Source of the DNA: a virus
Strand: one strand, 5' to 3'
Virus record (IMG/VR): IMGVR_UViG_3300032308_001472
Span: 1-43,214 of that record
DNA: 43,214 bases
Each line of letters starts with the position of its first letter. Within the stretch, counting starts at the first letter, position 1. The notes beneath the pieces were generated by a model that worked only from the letters and a program-made list of their open reading frames with translations, was not told the origin of the DNA and did not search any database. A program made the position numbers and the translations under genes. Positions 4,431 to 12,206 of this stretch are shown piece after piece.

Positions 4431-6226
4431 CCCTCTGGGAGCCCCTACCGCCTGAGCTGGAGCCGCTGCCGAACTTCGCGGCCTTTATCCTGCGCGAGAT
4501 CGGCCTGGTGCCACCGGACGGGGGGCCCACAAAGCAGCAGCTGGGCATCCTGGATTGGATGGAGCACGGCCCGAACCGCCAGATCACCATCGGGTTCCGC
4601 GGGGTGGCCAAGAGCACCATGGCCGCGATCTATGCCAGTTGGCGGCTGATGCGCGATCCGGTCAGCGAGAAGATCCTGATCCCTTCCAACACCCAGGAGA
4701 AGGCGGTCGAGATCACCACGCAGATGCTGAACTGGTTCCAGAACATCGAGCTGCTGCAGTGCCTGGCGCCGCGCCAGGACGGCCGGAGCAGCGCCAGGAA
4801 CTTCGACGTGGGCCCGGTGATCCCTGGCCGGGATCAGGCGCCATCGGTGCGGGCCGTGGGCATCCTCTCCAGCGCCCTGACCGGGAAGCGCTGCACCTGT
4901 GCCATCCCGGATGACATCGAGACCCTGAACAACTCCATCACGCCGCTGAAGCAGGAGCGCCTGGCCAATGCGGTGACGGAACTGGAGCAGATCATCATGC
5001 CGGACGAGGGCCAGTTGCTCCCCCGGCAGGTGATGTTTCTTGGGACGCCGCACCTGGAGACCAGCCTGTACCTGGAGCTCTCCCGCCGCCGGGGGTACGC
5101 CGTGCGGTACTGGCCGGCCGAGTATCCCGACCCGAAGGTGGGCGAGCAGATCGACTGCTACGACGGCAACCTGGATCCCCTGATCCTGGCCGAGGTGGAG
5201 GCGGACCCGTCACTGGTGGGGCAGCCCACGGACCCGGAGCGGTTCGGGTTCGATGAACTGCTGACGAGGAAGGCAGGGAACACCCGGATCAGCTGGCAGC
5301 TCAACTACATGCTGAACTGCCGGCTAAGCACCCTGGATCGGTTTCCGATCCGCCTGGGCGATCTGATCGTGATGCCGCTGGACGGCAAGGCGCTGCCGGA
5401 GACGGTGAGCTGGGGCAACGGGACCGACATGCGGCTGCAGGAGGTGGTCTGTACCGGCATGGGCGCCGACCGCTGGTATTACCGCCCGGCGTTCATCGGC
5501 ACCTATGTCCCCAAGGCTGAGGCGTGGCGGTGCGTGCTGGCGGTGGACCCCAGCGGCCGGGGCAAGGATGAGATGGCCTGGGCGGTGGTGGCCGAACTGA
5601 ACGGGAACCAGTTTCTGCTCGAGTCCGGCGGCACCCGGCTGGGGTATTCAGATGAGGCGCTGGAGGCCCTGGCCCAGATCGCCAAGCGGTGGGAGGTGAC
5701 CAACGTGGTGACCGAAGCGAACTTCGGGGATGGGATGTTCACCGCGGCCCTGGCGCCGGTGATGGCCAGGGTGTGGCCGTGCAGTATCGAGGAGGTGCGC
5801 CACAGCCAGCAGAAGGAGCGCCGGATCATCGACACCCTGGCCCCGTTGATCCAGCAGCACCGACTGGTGGTGGCCAAGGCGGTGCTGGGCAACGACTACC
5901 TGGAGGCCGAGATGGACCCCGATACGGGGCACCAGCGGAGCCTGGCGTACCAGCTCAGCCGGATCACCGCCGAGCGGGGCTGCCTGCCGTTCGATGACCG
6001 TATCGATGCGCTGGCGATGGCCGCGGCCTTCTTCGTGGAGTCGGTGGCCCAGGATCAGGCGAAGCAGGCCGAGCAGCGCCAGGCGGAACTGGATCAGGCG
6101 GTGCTGGACAGCTTCTTCTCGGACTGCGGGATGAGCGCCGATGCCATGGCGATGGGCCGGATGCCGGAACGCCGGGGCCGGACTGCCGGGGGGATCATGC
6201 GCCCTGTGATTCGGGCTCGCGTTTGA
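4427..6226 (+). CDS. terL: terminase large subunit (T7 gp19-like)
   Basis: 599 aa, close to T7 gp19 (586). ATPase: Walker A-type loop GFRGVAKST at residues 56-64 and Walker B CAIPDDIE at about 158-165. Nuclease: acidic residues in LAVDPSGRGKDEMAW (D373, D381), VVTEANFGDGMF (E430) and PFDDRIDALA (about 523-527). It cuts concatemeric DNA and translocates it into proheads through the portal. The ATG overlaps the upstream stop. Unlike in T7, it is on the strand opposite to all other virion genes and converges on the small terminase, with 32 bp of 3' overlap. No terminator lies between them. Confidence 0.97.
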   Translation: MTLWEPLPPELEPLPNFAAFILREIGLVPPDGGPTKQQLGILDWMEHGPNRQITIGFRGVAKSTMAAIYASWRLMRDPVSEKILIPSNTQEKAVEITTQMLNWFQNIELLQCLAPRQDGRSSARNFDVGPVIPGRDQAPSVRAVGILSSALTGKRCTCAIPDDIETLNNSITPLKQERLANAVTELEQIIMPDEGQLLPRQVMFLGTPHLETSLYLELSRRRGYAVRYWPAEYPDPKVGEQIDCYDGNLDPLILAEVEADPSLVGQPTDPERFGFDELLTRKAGNTRISWQLNYMLNCRLSTLDRFPIRLGDLIVMPLDGKALPETVSWGNGTDMRLQEVVCTGMGADRWYYRPAFIGTYVPKAEAWRCVLAVDPSGRGKDEMAWAVVAELNGNQFLLESGGTRLGYSDEALEALAQIAKRWEVTNVVTEANFGDGMFTAALAPVMARVWPCSIEEVRHSQQKERRIIDTLAPLIQQHRLVVAKAVLGNDYLEAEMDPDTGHQRSLAYQLSRITAERGCLPFDDRIDALAMAAAFFVESVAQDQAKQAEQRQAELDQAVLDSFFSDCGMSADAMAMGRMPERRGRTAGGIMRPVIRARV

Positions 6227-6521
6227 AGGGCAGCACGATGGCGCGCTTCTCCTGGAGGCCTTTGAAATCGAGCTTGCCCGCCAGCTTGGCGGCATTGTTC
6301 AGGCGGCTGCCATTGGGGGCGGGGGCGGTGACGCCGTTCTGCTTCAGGACCGCCAGGGCCATCCGCTGAACCGCCTGGCGCTGCTCCATCGGCCAGGCCA
6401 CCGGATTGCCGTCCTGGTCGATCGTCGGCTGATCCAGATCCTTGAGGTCGCCAAGGATCGAGTCGATCACCAGCTCGTGCATCGTGGCGAGCTTCGTGGT
6501 CAGCGATTGGTCTTCGGCCAT
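6195..6521 (-). CDS. terS: putative terminase small subunit (T7 gp18-like)
   Basis: 108 aa from the ATG at 6521; a GTG at 6563 would add 14 residues and overlap the upstream stop. It begins MAEDQSLTTKLATMHELVIDSILGDLK and continues with AVQRMALAVLKQNGVTAP.NGSRLNNAAKLAGKLDFKGLQEK, a helical DNA-recognition-type protein of the size and position of T7-like small terminases, downstream of the tail genes. In T7 the order is gp18 then gp19 on one strand; here the large subunit faces it from the other side and their 3' ends overlap. The identification rests on size, place and pattern. Confidence 0.6.
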   Translation of the reverse strand: MAEDQSLTTKLATMHELVIDSILGDLKDLDQPTIDQDGNPVAWPMEQRQAVQRMALAVLKQNGVTAPAPNGSRLNNAAKLAGKLDFKGLQEKRAIVLPFKREPESQGA

Positions 6522-6535
6522 GGCTTTTAAATTGC

Positions 6536-6877
6536 TCAGGGGGTTTTCTTTGGGGGGCAACACTCACTTACACTGTCGAACCAGTCGTGTAGATGGTTAA
6601 ATGCCATGATAGTCGGCAGCAGTAAAACAAACAGCATTTGTACCGTAAAACGCCCGACGCGAATCCGTATCCCACGCTCTGTTTCCAGCACTTCAACACG
6701 CCTATCCAACGCCATCATCTGCTCTCTCGCCTCAGTCTGAGCACGGGTGCCGGCCTGAATGTCGAGGCGCATTTCCACCAACGTGGCTTCAATCCTGCCC
6801 AGCATCCGGGAAATATCACCCGCTCGGGTGACGGGTACTCGCTCGGCAAAGGACTCATTGAGGGCGTCGTCGCTCAT
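6536..6877 (-). CDS. small membrane protein, candidate holin or spanin-like
   Basis: 113 aa. Residues 22-66 form a likely coiled coil (ISRMLGRIEATLVEMRLDI.., MALDRRVEVLETE) and residues 76-95 one membrane span (RFTVQMLFVLLLPTIMAF), followed by a short tail with a CC pair. A GAGGCAGG-type Shine-Dalgarno precedes the ATG. In T7 the holin (17.5) and Rz-like gene (18.5) lie exactly here, between tail fibre and terminase. Coiled coil then transmembrane helix is also found in phage holin-like accessory proteins. The gene is visibly less GC-rich than its surroundings. The lysis role is inferred from position and topology. Confidence 0.5.
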   Translation of the reverse strand: MSDDALNESFAERVPVTRAGDISRMLGRIEATLVEMRLDIQAGTRAQTEAREQMMALDRRVEVLETERGIRIRVGRFTVQMLFVLLLPTIMAFNHLHDWFDSVSECCPPKKTP

Positions 6878-6883
6878 CCTGCC

Positions 6884-7504
6884 TCAGCTGGGGGTGGGAG
6901 CCAGCGAGTAGAGGGTCGCCAGGTTGAACTGTTCGAGCAGTTCTTGCAGTTCCTCCTGCATCTCCTGGTTGGGTGCCAGCTCCTCCAGCAGGATCCAGAG
7001 GGCTGCCTGCAGGGCGGCGGGGTTCCCCCGGTCGTTGCGGGCCTCGCTGAACTGGCTCTCGAAGATCGTCAGCCGGCCGCTGATCGTGGTGGACAGGCCG
7101 CTCAGCACCAGCGGCAGGACAACCTCCTGGTAGGTCCGCGAGATCAGCAGGGCCCGGTAGAACCCCACGTAATCCGGTGGTGGGGTGTTGGCCGCGTCAT
7201 AGGCCGCGATCTCCTTCTCCGTCGCATCACGCACGGCCCACTGCTGCAGCCAGGCCTCCTTCCCGCCCACCTCCACGGGGCCCCAGATCGGGGTCACCTC
7301 CTCCACCCTCTTGAGGCGTGGATCGACCACGGGGGGCTCCGTTGGCTTCGGACGGGCCACATACACCCCGACAGCTGCCAGCGAGGCTAGCTCGTGGTCG
7401 GGCAGTTCGGCGCTCAGGCTTAGATGTGGCTCCTGGGCCCGCAGGTTGGCTGCGGTGTAGGGCCACTGAATGTAATTTTCGCGGAGTCGGAGGAGGTCGG
7501 TCAT
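6884..7504 (-). CDS. tail-fibre-associated protein / tail assembly protein
   Basis: 206 aa. The N-terminal part (ENYIQWPYTAANLRAQEPHLSLSAELPDHELASLAAVGVYVAR) and the following YxPxxxxVxExxPxWxxG, QQWAVRDATEKEI pattern match a common phage tail-fibre-associated family found downstream of fibre genes. The C-terminal half is helical (LQAALWILLEELAPNQEMQEELQELLEQF). The start is separated from the upstream stop TAA only by CCACC. It probably acts as fibre chaperone or small tail protein; the exact role is inferred from context. Confidence 0.55.
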   Translation of the reverse strand: MTDLLRLRENYIQWPYTAANLRAQEPHLSLSAELPDHELASLAAVGVYVARPKPTEPPVVDPRLKRVEEVTPIWGPVEVGGKEAWLQQWAVRDATEKEIAAYDAANTPPPDYVGFYRALLISRTYQEVVLPLVLSGLSTTISGRLTIFESQFSEARNDRGNPAALQAALWILLEELAPNQEMQEELQELLEQFNLATLYSLAPTPS

Positions 7505-7509
7505 GGTGG

Positions 7510-8406
7510 TTAAATCATCGGGGGAGCAGACTTATATGGGTGGCCTGCCGCAAGGATGCTCTGCTGGTTCCACTCAGCAGGGCTAGCCAGATAGCCTTCG
7601 CACCTTTGTGCTATGTCGATGGCAGCGGATATCCCCGCAAAGGGCAAGATCAGCCACTCGAATATATCGCCAACCAATGGGATCACTGGACCCGCAGAAT
7701 TGCCGGCTGCTCCTATCATCATCTGATGAGTAGAGGTCGCCGAGGACGCAGTATTTGTGAGTGTATTGCCCTGAACTGCCGTATTACCGTTGATCCTGAT
7801 CAGTGATCGATCGGCGGCGGCTGCCGCGCCGGGGTTGTTGATTACTGTGATAATTGTGGGCGTATTGGCTAGATGGGCGTTGTCTGCCGTTTCATTGAAT
7901 GATGCAGCACCCGCCACCCCTCTGGATATTTGAGTAATCAATCTGTCATTGACCGGCCTGCTACTTCTGTCATCATAAGCAATGTAGAATCCCACATTGC
8001 TTGACGATGCCGCGTTTGTTCCGCATAGTGCGTAAATCGCGTTAGGGTTACCGGTAGTTCCGGCCCTCCATAAAGCGATGAATATCCCACCAGTCGGGTT
8101 GTGCAGGATGTCCGTTATTGATTGTGCGCCAGCAAAAATCAGAAACTGCGACCCGTTAAACGTCAGCGCGGCCCTACCATTTAAAGCATTTGACGTTATC
8201 GTAGGCCTGTTTCCGGTAGTCCCCTGGTCATAGTTTCTCCCAGCAGTTCCCTTTACGTCTCTTACTTGCTGGACGCCCGACGATACTGTAACCGTACTGG
8301 CGACATCCGGCCTCCCCCATGATTCCGTGGTGGTGTCAAAAGGCGTCCATGGCCGCTGGCCGCTGGCAGCCGCCAAGAACGCCAGATCCTGGAGCCCGAG
8401 CGTCAC
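7510..8406 (-). CDS. tail adhesin with lectin/LamG-like domain
   Basis: 298 aa from a GTG at 8406 that overlaps the upstream fibre stop (GTGA). Following a short helix (LGLQDLAFLAAASG), residues from about 25 read TTTESWGRPDVASTVTVSSGVQQVRDVKG.AGRNYDQGTTGNRPTITSNALNGRAALTFNGSQFL, the typical beginning of a concanavalin A/LamG-like jelly roll in bacterial and phage adhesins. The rest keeps the beta-sandwich pattern (GIFIALWRAG, FYIAYDDRSSR, DIFEWLILPFAG). It is the third consecutive receptor-binding-type gene. The DNA is less GC-rich than the flanks, suggesting horizontal acquisition. It probably binds host surface glycans. Confidence 0.65.
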   Translation of the reverse strand: MTLGLQDLAFLAAASGQRPWTPFDTTTESWGRPDVASTVTVSSGVQQVRDVKGTAGRNYDQGTTGNRPTITSNALNGRAALTFNGSQFLIFAGAQSITDILHNPTGGIFIALWRAGTTGNPNAIYALCGTNAASSSNVGFYIAYDDRSSRPVNDRLITQISRGVAGAASFNETADNAHLANTPTIITVINNPGAAAAADRSLIRINGNTAVQGNTLTNTASSATSTHQMMIGAAGNSAGPVIPLVGDIFEWLILPFAGISAAIDIAQRCEGYLASPAEWNQQSILAAGHPYKSAPPMI

Positions 8407-9662
8407 GCCTGTACCCCCCAGGCCGCGATGCAATCCGCGTCCGCCGTGCCGAAGAACGTCAGCGACAACACGCCCGTCTTTGTCGCTGCGATGTTGGCCG
8501 GCTTCGACCCGAGGAACACCCACCCCGCCGGCACTGTCAGCGTCCGCAGGGTGCCATCACAGATCAGCCGGAGTGTGACCGTCCGCCCGTCCGCCCGGTT
8601 GCTTGAGGTCAGCGTCAGGTTCCCGGTGAGGGAGATGGTGCGGTACAGGCCGGTGAGCGCCGCCATGTCCAGATCGATGGTCGCCGCGTAGGTGATCGCT
8701 GCGGAGGCGAACGTCAGCGGCTGGGCGCCAGCGTTGGCAGCCGTGATGTCGTCCAGGTGCGCGATCGTGCCGGACTTGTTCTGCAGCGTGTAGGCGCGGT
8801 CTGCCGTGTTCGAGGTGCCGTCGAAGGTGCGGATGAATCCGTTGGCCCCTCTCCACGAAAGTGCGTTGCTGGGATTCGCGTAGAGCGTGAAGCCTGTGGT
8901 CGGTGCTGCCGGCGCCGTGCCCGCCAGGAATGACGCCAGCGTGAGCCGCCCGCTGGTGGGATCGATCAGCAACCCCGAGGCACCAGCGAAGGCGCCGCCC
9001 GCTGTGCGGTACTGCGTCTGGCCCGTGCTGCCGCCAGGGGTGGGAAGTGTGGGGATGCCACTCAGGTCCCCATAGGCCCCGCTCAGGGCCACCGGGCTCA
9101 GGCCGAGGAGCACCTGCTGCGCCGGCACGTTCGCCGCCGTGAACAGTGCCCTGCCGGCCGCCGTGCTGTCGCTGATCGAGGTGGCCAGCTGCGTGTGGGG
9201 CAGCGGGGCCCTGGCATCGGTGAACCGTGCATCGTCGCCAGCGGCCACCGTGCCGGCTGCGGTGCCGACATTCCGCGCCGCAGCGTTGCCCAGGGTCGGG
9301 CGACCGCTCAGGTCCGCATAGGCCCCGCTGGTGGCCACCGGCGCCAGGGCTGCGGCGATCACACCCAGGGAGTCGAGCAGGGTCTTATCCGCTGCGGTCA
9401 GCAGCCCCGCCAGGAGGGTGGTTGCCGCCGGCACCGTCGCATCGACGCCGGTGCTGCTGGCGATGTCGAGGGTGCTGGCGTTCCTGTTGATGATCGACAG
9501 GCTTGTGGGGGATCCGCCTTCTCCCCCGCCACCCGGCACGCCCCCGCTGTCTACAAGCTGCCGCTGGGTGAGTGTGCCGCCCCAAGAGGAATCTTCGCTC
9601 ATGCCACCCATGAACTGGTTCAGCGTGACGCCGCCACCCCAATCGAGGTCTTCCCCGGGCAT
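8403..9662 (-). CDS. tail fibre protein, repeat-rich
   Basis: 419 aa. It begins MPGEDLDWGGGVTLNQFMGG, then a Gly-rich linker and a fibre shaft with repeated segments of the form GAYADLSGRPTLG / GAYGDLSGIPTLP and AARNVGTAAGTVAAGDDARFTDAR, a pattern known from many phage tail fibres. The C-terminal half is beta-rich (LTFASAAITYAATIDLDMAAL.., TVTLRLICDGTLRTLTVPAGW) and ends in a compact VLSLTFFGTADADCIAAW domain. It lacks the T7 gp17 attachment domain seen in the upstream fibre gene, so it may attach via that protein. A promoter-like motif lies 31 nt upstream. Confidence 0.75.
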   Translation of the reverse strand: MPGEDLDWGGGVTLNQFMGGMSEDSSWGGTLTQRQLVDSGGVPGGGGEGGSPTSLSIINRNASTLDIASSTGVDATVPAATTLLAGLLTAADKTLLDSLGVIAAALAPVATSGAYADLSGRPTLGNAAARNVGTAAGTVAAGDDARFTDARAPLPHTQLATSISDSTAAGRALFTAANVPAQQVLLGLSPVALSGAYGDLSGIPTLPTPGGSTGQTQYRTAGGAFAGASGLLIDPTSGRLTLASFLAGTAPAAPTTGFTLYANPSNALSWRGANGFIRTFDGTSNTADRAYTLQNKSGTIAHLDDITAANAGAQPLTFASAAITYAATIDLDMAALTGLYRTISLTGNLTLTSSNRADGRTVTLRLICDGTLRTLTVPAGWVFLGSKPANIAATKTGVLSLTFFGTADADCIAAWGVQA

Positions 9663-9692
9663 GACGAAAGGAGGCGGCGACTCCCTGGAAGT

Positions 9693-9706
9693 CTACGTGG
9701 GTGCAG
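9693..9706 (-). promoter_or_regulatory. CTGCA-type motif before second fibre gene
   Basis: The minus strand reads CTCTGCACCCACGTAG. The left half is identical to the best copies and the right arm is degenerate. It lies in the 108-bp gap between the two fibre genes, 31 nt upstream of the ATG at 9662. Confidence 0.5.
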
Positions 9707-9770
9707 AGGTGGCGCCATCCCTGCGGCGGATCACGCCGGGGCCAAGGAGTGGGAGCGCTGCGGCTGGGCG

Positions 9771-11927
9771 TTATGCGGTCCTGGCGATGCTCAGGAAGGC
9801 ATCATTTCGGTTGTAACTCAGCGGGTTGCCAGAGTCCTGCCAGATTTCAAAGCGGATATTATCCCCCTGCGCAAGATAGAGGACGGCAGTGGCGAATACC
9901 CGCGTGTAACTCGTTGGGTGCGGAGGGAAGCGCATTTCCTGGCCGATTGGCGCACCGTTTCGCAAAATCTGAATCTTCCTGTTACCCGTGCTGTTGGCGT
10001 TAAAGGTGGCCGTTGCGTTGATCAAATACAGGCCCGATTCTTTGATATAAGCAGCGGCTGCATTGCTTGATGTGCTGTGCAGGCCTGAGGCGTCGTAAAT
10101 CTCTGTGCCGAGCAAGTCCACAGCGGTCCACTCGCTGGTTTGCGTGACCCCTGCATTTGCGTCCCCCTTCAGGGTCGCACCGGGGAACTGAATCCCCTGA
10201 TAATGCACAGCAGCCCCGCTCACCTCGCAATTCTTGCACGAAATGGTGATGTTCTTGTTGTAGTCCGTGGCGAGTGGGTTGATCGCAGGAACATTGTTCG
10301 CAAATCCGTAGCCAGTGGTTGGCACTGCTTGATTGTCCTCGACGGAGCACCCAACAAACTTTATATCTCTTGGGTACAAGCCATCGCTGTCTGTGTCTAC
10401 ATAGAACCCAGCCCGTGTTACATCAGCCCACCCTCCGGGCAGGCAGTTGACAGCCTTGCACCCTACGAAAAGGAGGCCCTGAGTCCTAAAGCTGTTGTTA
10501 GCAAGCGGGTGGGCAGGTTCTTGCGAAGAGCACACAAATCCGGATCCGGTCGTGTTATTCGCTATGCACCCAACGATCAGGCCATCATGGGTAACGTTGG
10601 CAAACTTAAATCCCCAGGTGCCTGAGTTGTTGGCCGCACATCCTGTCAGCGTGAAACGCCTGTTCCCTTCGTAGGAGGAAGGGCTTGTGCCGTCGATAAC
10701 GCTTCCTGAAAAGTCGAAGCCTTGGTCGGCGATGGTAGGGATGCAGTTGTTTACGGCGAAGTCTCGGCACTCAGCAAAAAGGAATCCACGGGTCCACTTC
10801 AGCGTGACAACTCCGGCGAGCCTGGTCCGTAAGTTGTATGCCTGGCAGTCGTCAAGTGTAAAGTTAGCGCAGTTGTTAATATGGAATCCATTCTGCGAAT
10901 CATTGGTAGGGTCCGGGGAAGATCCTGATACGCGGTCTCTGACCATGCAGCTGACCACGCTGAAGCGCTTGGCGTGACGGATGTGGATACCAGTGCCGCA
11001 ACCATTCCCGGTAACGGTGACGTTTGAAATGTAAAAGCTCTCGACGTAGGTAGTAGTGGTCCCAGGGCCGGAGCCGGATTGAGTGCCCAGAACGAACAGC
11101 CCGCTATTCACGTCATCCCCGAACAGCGTTGTGATATTGGTGCCCATGTTGATATTGACGTTCTCTACAAGGAAGCCAGAGATTCCCTCAATACGCAAGG
11201 TATGAGCTTGGGAAACGGTAGTGTTGCCGATCTGAATGAGGGTTGCGTTCCTTAGGCCCTTGAAAGATGTGGGCTGAAGGGTTCCATTGATCGCATACGA
11301 AAGCCCCCCTCCGTCTATAACTTTCCCGCTTTCAAGTGCGGCCTTGAGTGCGGCCCGGTCATCCGTGACCCCATCCCCCACTGCCCCGAAGGCCAACGGG
11401 GTCAGGGTGGTGCCGGCGGTGCCCTCGATCTCGGAAATGAGCTGCTTGAGCGCTCGCCCCTGGTTGGCGCTCAGCGCCGCCAGTTGGCTGGTGCTGGTCA
11501 GGTTGTCGATCACCTGGATCAGTGGCGCACCGCCCGCCACAAGGGCAATGGCGTCCTGCGTGATCGCCACCCGGTCGATGTACTCCTGAACTGCGTACAG
11601 GTTCTGGAGGTCTGCAGCGGTCAGCTCAGCAGCCGTGGGCGGGCTGCCGGCCTGCCACACCGATACCAGCGAATCGATGGGGGTCACCCTCGCCACCGTG
11701 ACCGTCTTCCCCAGTGGCGGGGGGACGGTCACGGTCACCAAGGTGTCACTCGGCCAGGTGAAGCCAGTTCCCGGCGCCAGCTCGCTCTCGAACTCCCCGG
11801 TGGTCGCGTTCCTGTTGATGTAGACCCGGACGTGTTCGCGGGCGATGTAAGGGAACGGCACCGCGAACGTGACGGTGGATCCATTCCCATCGTAAGTGCG
11901 ATAGGAGTAAGGGGTGGGGAGCGCCAC
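9771..11927 (-). CDS. tail fibre/tailspike with T7 gp17-like N-terminus and beta-helix
   Basis: 718 aa from a GTG at 11927. Residues 1-120 (PTPYSYRTYDGNGSTVTFAVPFPYIAREHVRVYI.., LQNLYAVQEYIDRV) are the T7 gp17-type virion attachment domain. From about 175, LTPLAFGAVGDGVTDDRAALKAALESGKVIDGGG marks the start of a right-handed beta-helix of the pectate-lyase type, continuing with many N-x-T/G-rich turns to about 560. The last 120 residues form a C1q/TNF-like beta domain (GLYLINATATFNANSTGNRKIQILRNG). Known tailspikes of this type bind and often cleave surface polysaccharides. The central part is clearly less GC-rich than the N-terminal part. A strong promoter-like motif precedes the gene. Confidence 0.85.
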   Translation of the reverse strand: MALPTPYSYRTYDGNGSTVTFAVPFPYIAREHVRVYINRNATTGEFESELAPGTGFTWPSDTLVTVTVPPPLGKTVTVARVTPIDSLVSVWQAGSPPTAAELTAADLQNLYAVQEYIDRVAITQDAIALVAGGAPLIQVIDNLTSTSQLAALSANQGRALKQLISEIEGTAGTTLTPLAFGAVGDGVTDDRAALKAALESGKVIDGGGLSYAINGTLQPTSFKGLRNATLIQIGNTTVSQAHTLRIEGISGFLVENVNINMGTNITTLFGDDVNSGLFVLGTQSGSGPGTTTTYVESFYISNVTVTGNGCGTGIHIRHAKRFSVVSCMVRDRVSGSSPDPTNDSQNGFHINNCANFTLDDCQAYNLRTRLAGVVTLKWTRGFLFAECRDFAVNNCIPTIADQGFDFSGSVIDGTSPSSYEGNRRFTLTGCAANNSGTWGFKFANVTHDGLIVGCIANNTTGSGFVCSSQEPAHPLANNSFRTQGLLFVGCKAVNCLPGGWADVTRAGFYVDTDSDGLYPRDIKFVGCSVEDNQAVPTTGYGFANNVPAINPLATDYNKNITISCKNCEVSGAAVHYQGIQFPGATLKGDANAGVTQTSEWTAVDLLGTEIYDASGLHSTSSNAAAAYIKESGLYLINATATFNANSTGNRKIQILRNGAPIGQEMRFPPHPTSYTRVFATAVLYLAQGDNIRFEIWQDSGNPLSYNRNDAFLSIARTA

Positions 11928-11935
11928 GGACTGCT

Positions 11936-11949
11936 CTGCACGGGTGCAG
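11936..11949 (-). promoter_or_regulatory. CTGCA-N4-TGCAG motif, best copy, before tail fibre
   Basis: The minus strand reads CTCTGCACCCGTGCAGAG, with arms extended to 7 bp. It lies 8 nt upstream of the GTG at 11927 and is identical in core to the copy at 3821-3834. Confidence 0.65.
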
Positions 11950-11951
11950 AG

Positions 11952-12206
11952 TCATTCTGCCGGGTCGTCCTCCTCGCGCCTAGTTCGGCGTCGTGCCTGG
12001 TTCAGGGCCGGGTTGGGGGTCCAGAAGCCGGTCTCGTAGCCAGCGCGGCCCGCAGTCCCCAGGCCCGCCAGGGCGCCGCCGGTCAGGTAGCAGCTGTCCA
12101 CCTTGCCGCCGTGCACCCGGCAGTCAACCAGAAAAATTACCCCGAAGGCGATGGCCAGCCAGGAGGCCCCGCCGATGGCGCGGGCAGTGGCGCGGGGATC
12201 CCTCAC
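11952..12206 (-). CDS. small membrane protein between internal core and tail fibre genes
   Basis: 84 aa. Residues 11-28 (IGGASWLAIAFGVIFLVD) form a membrane span and 38-57 a Gly/Ala-rich second hydrophobic stretch (SCYLTGGALAGLGTAGRAG). A charged C-terminal tail follows (NPALNQARRRTRREEDDPAE). The start overlaps the stop of the gp16-like gene. Two spans plus a charged tail is the layout of small holins, and it lies directly before the tail fibre gene, but similar small cyanophage virion-region proteins are uncharacterised. A holin is one of two candidates in this genome (the other is at 6536-6877). Confidence 0.6.
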   Translation of the reverse strand: MRDPRATARAIGGASWLAIAFGVIFLVDCRVHGGKVDSCYLTGGALAGLGTAGRAGYETGFWTPNPALNQARRRTRREEDDPAE

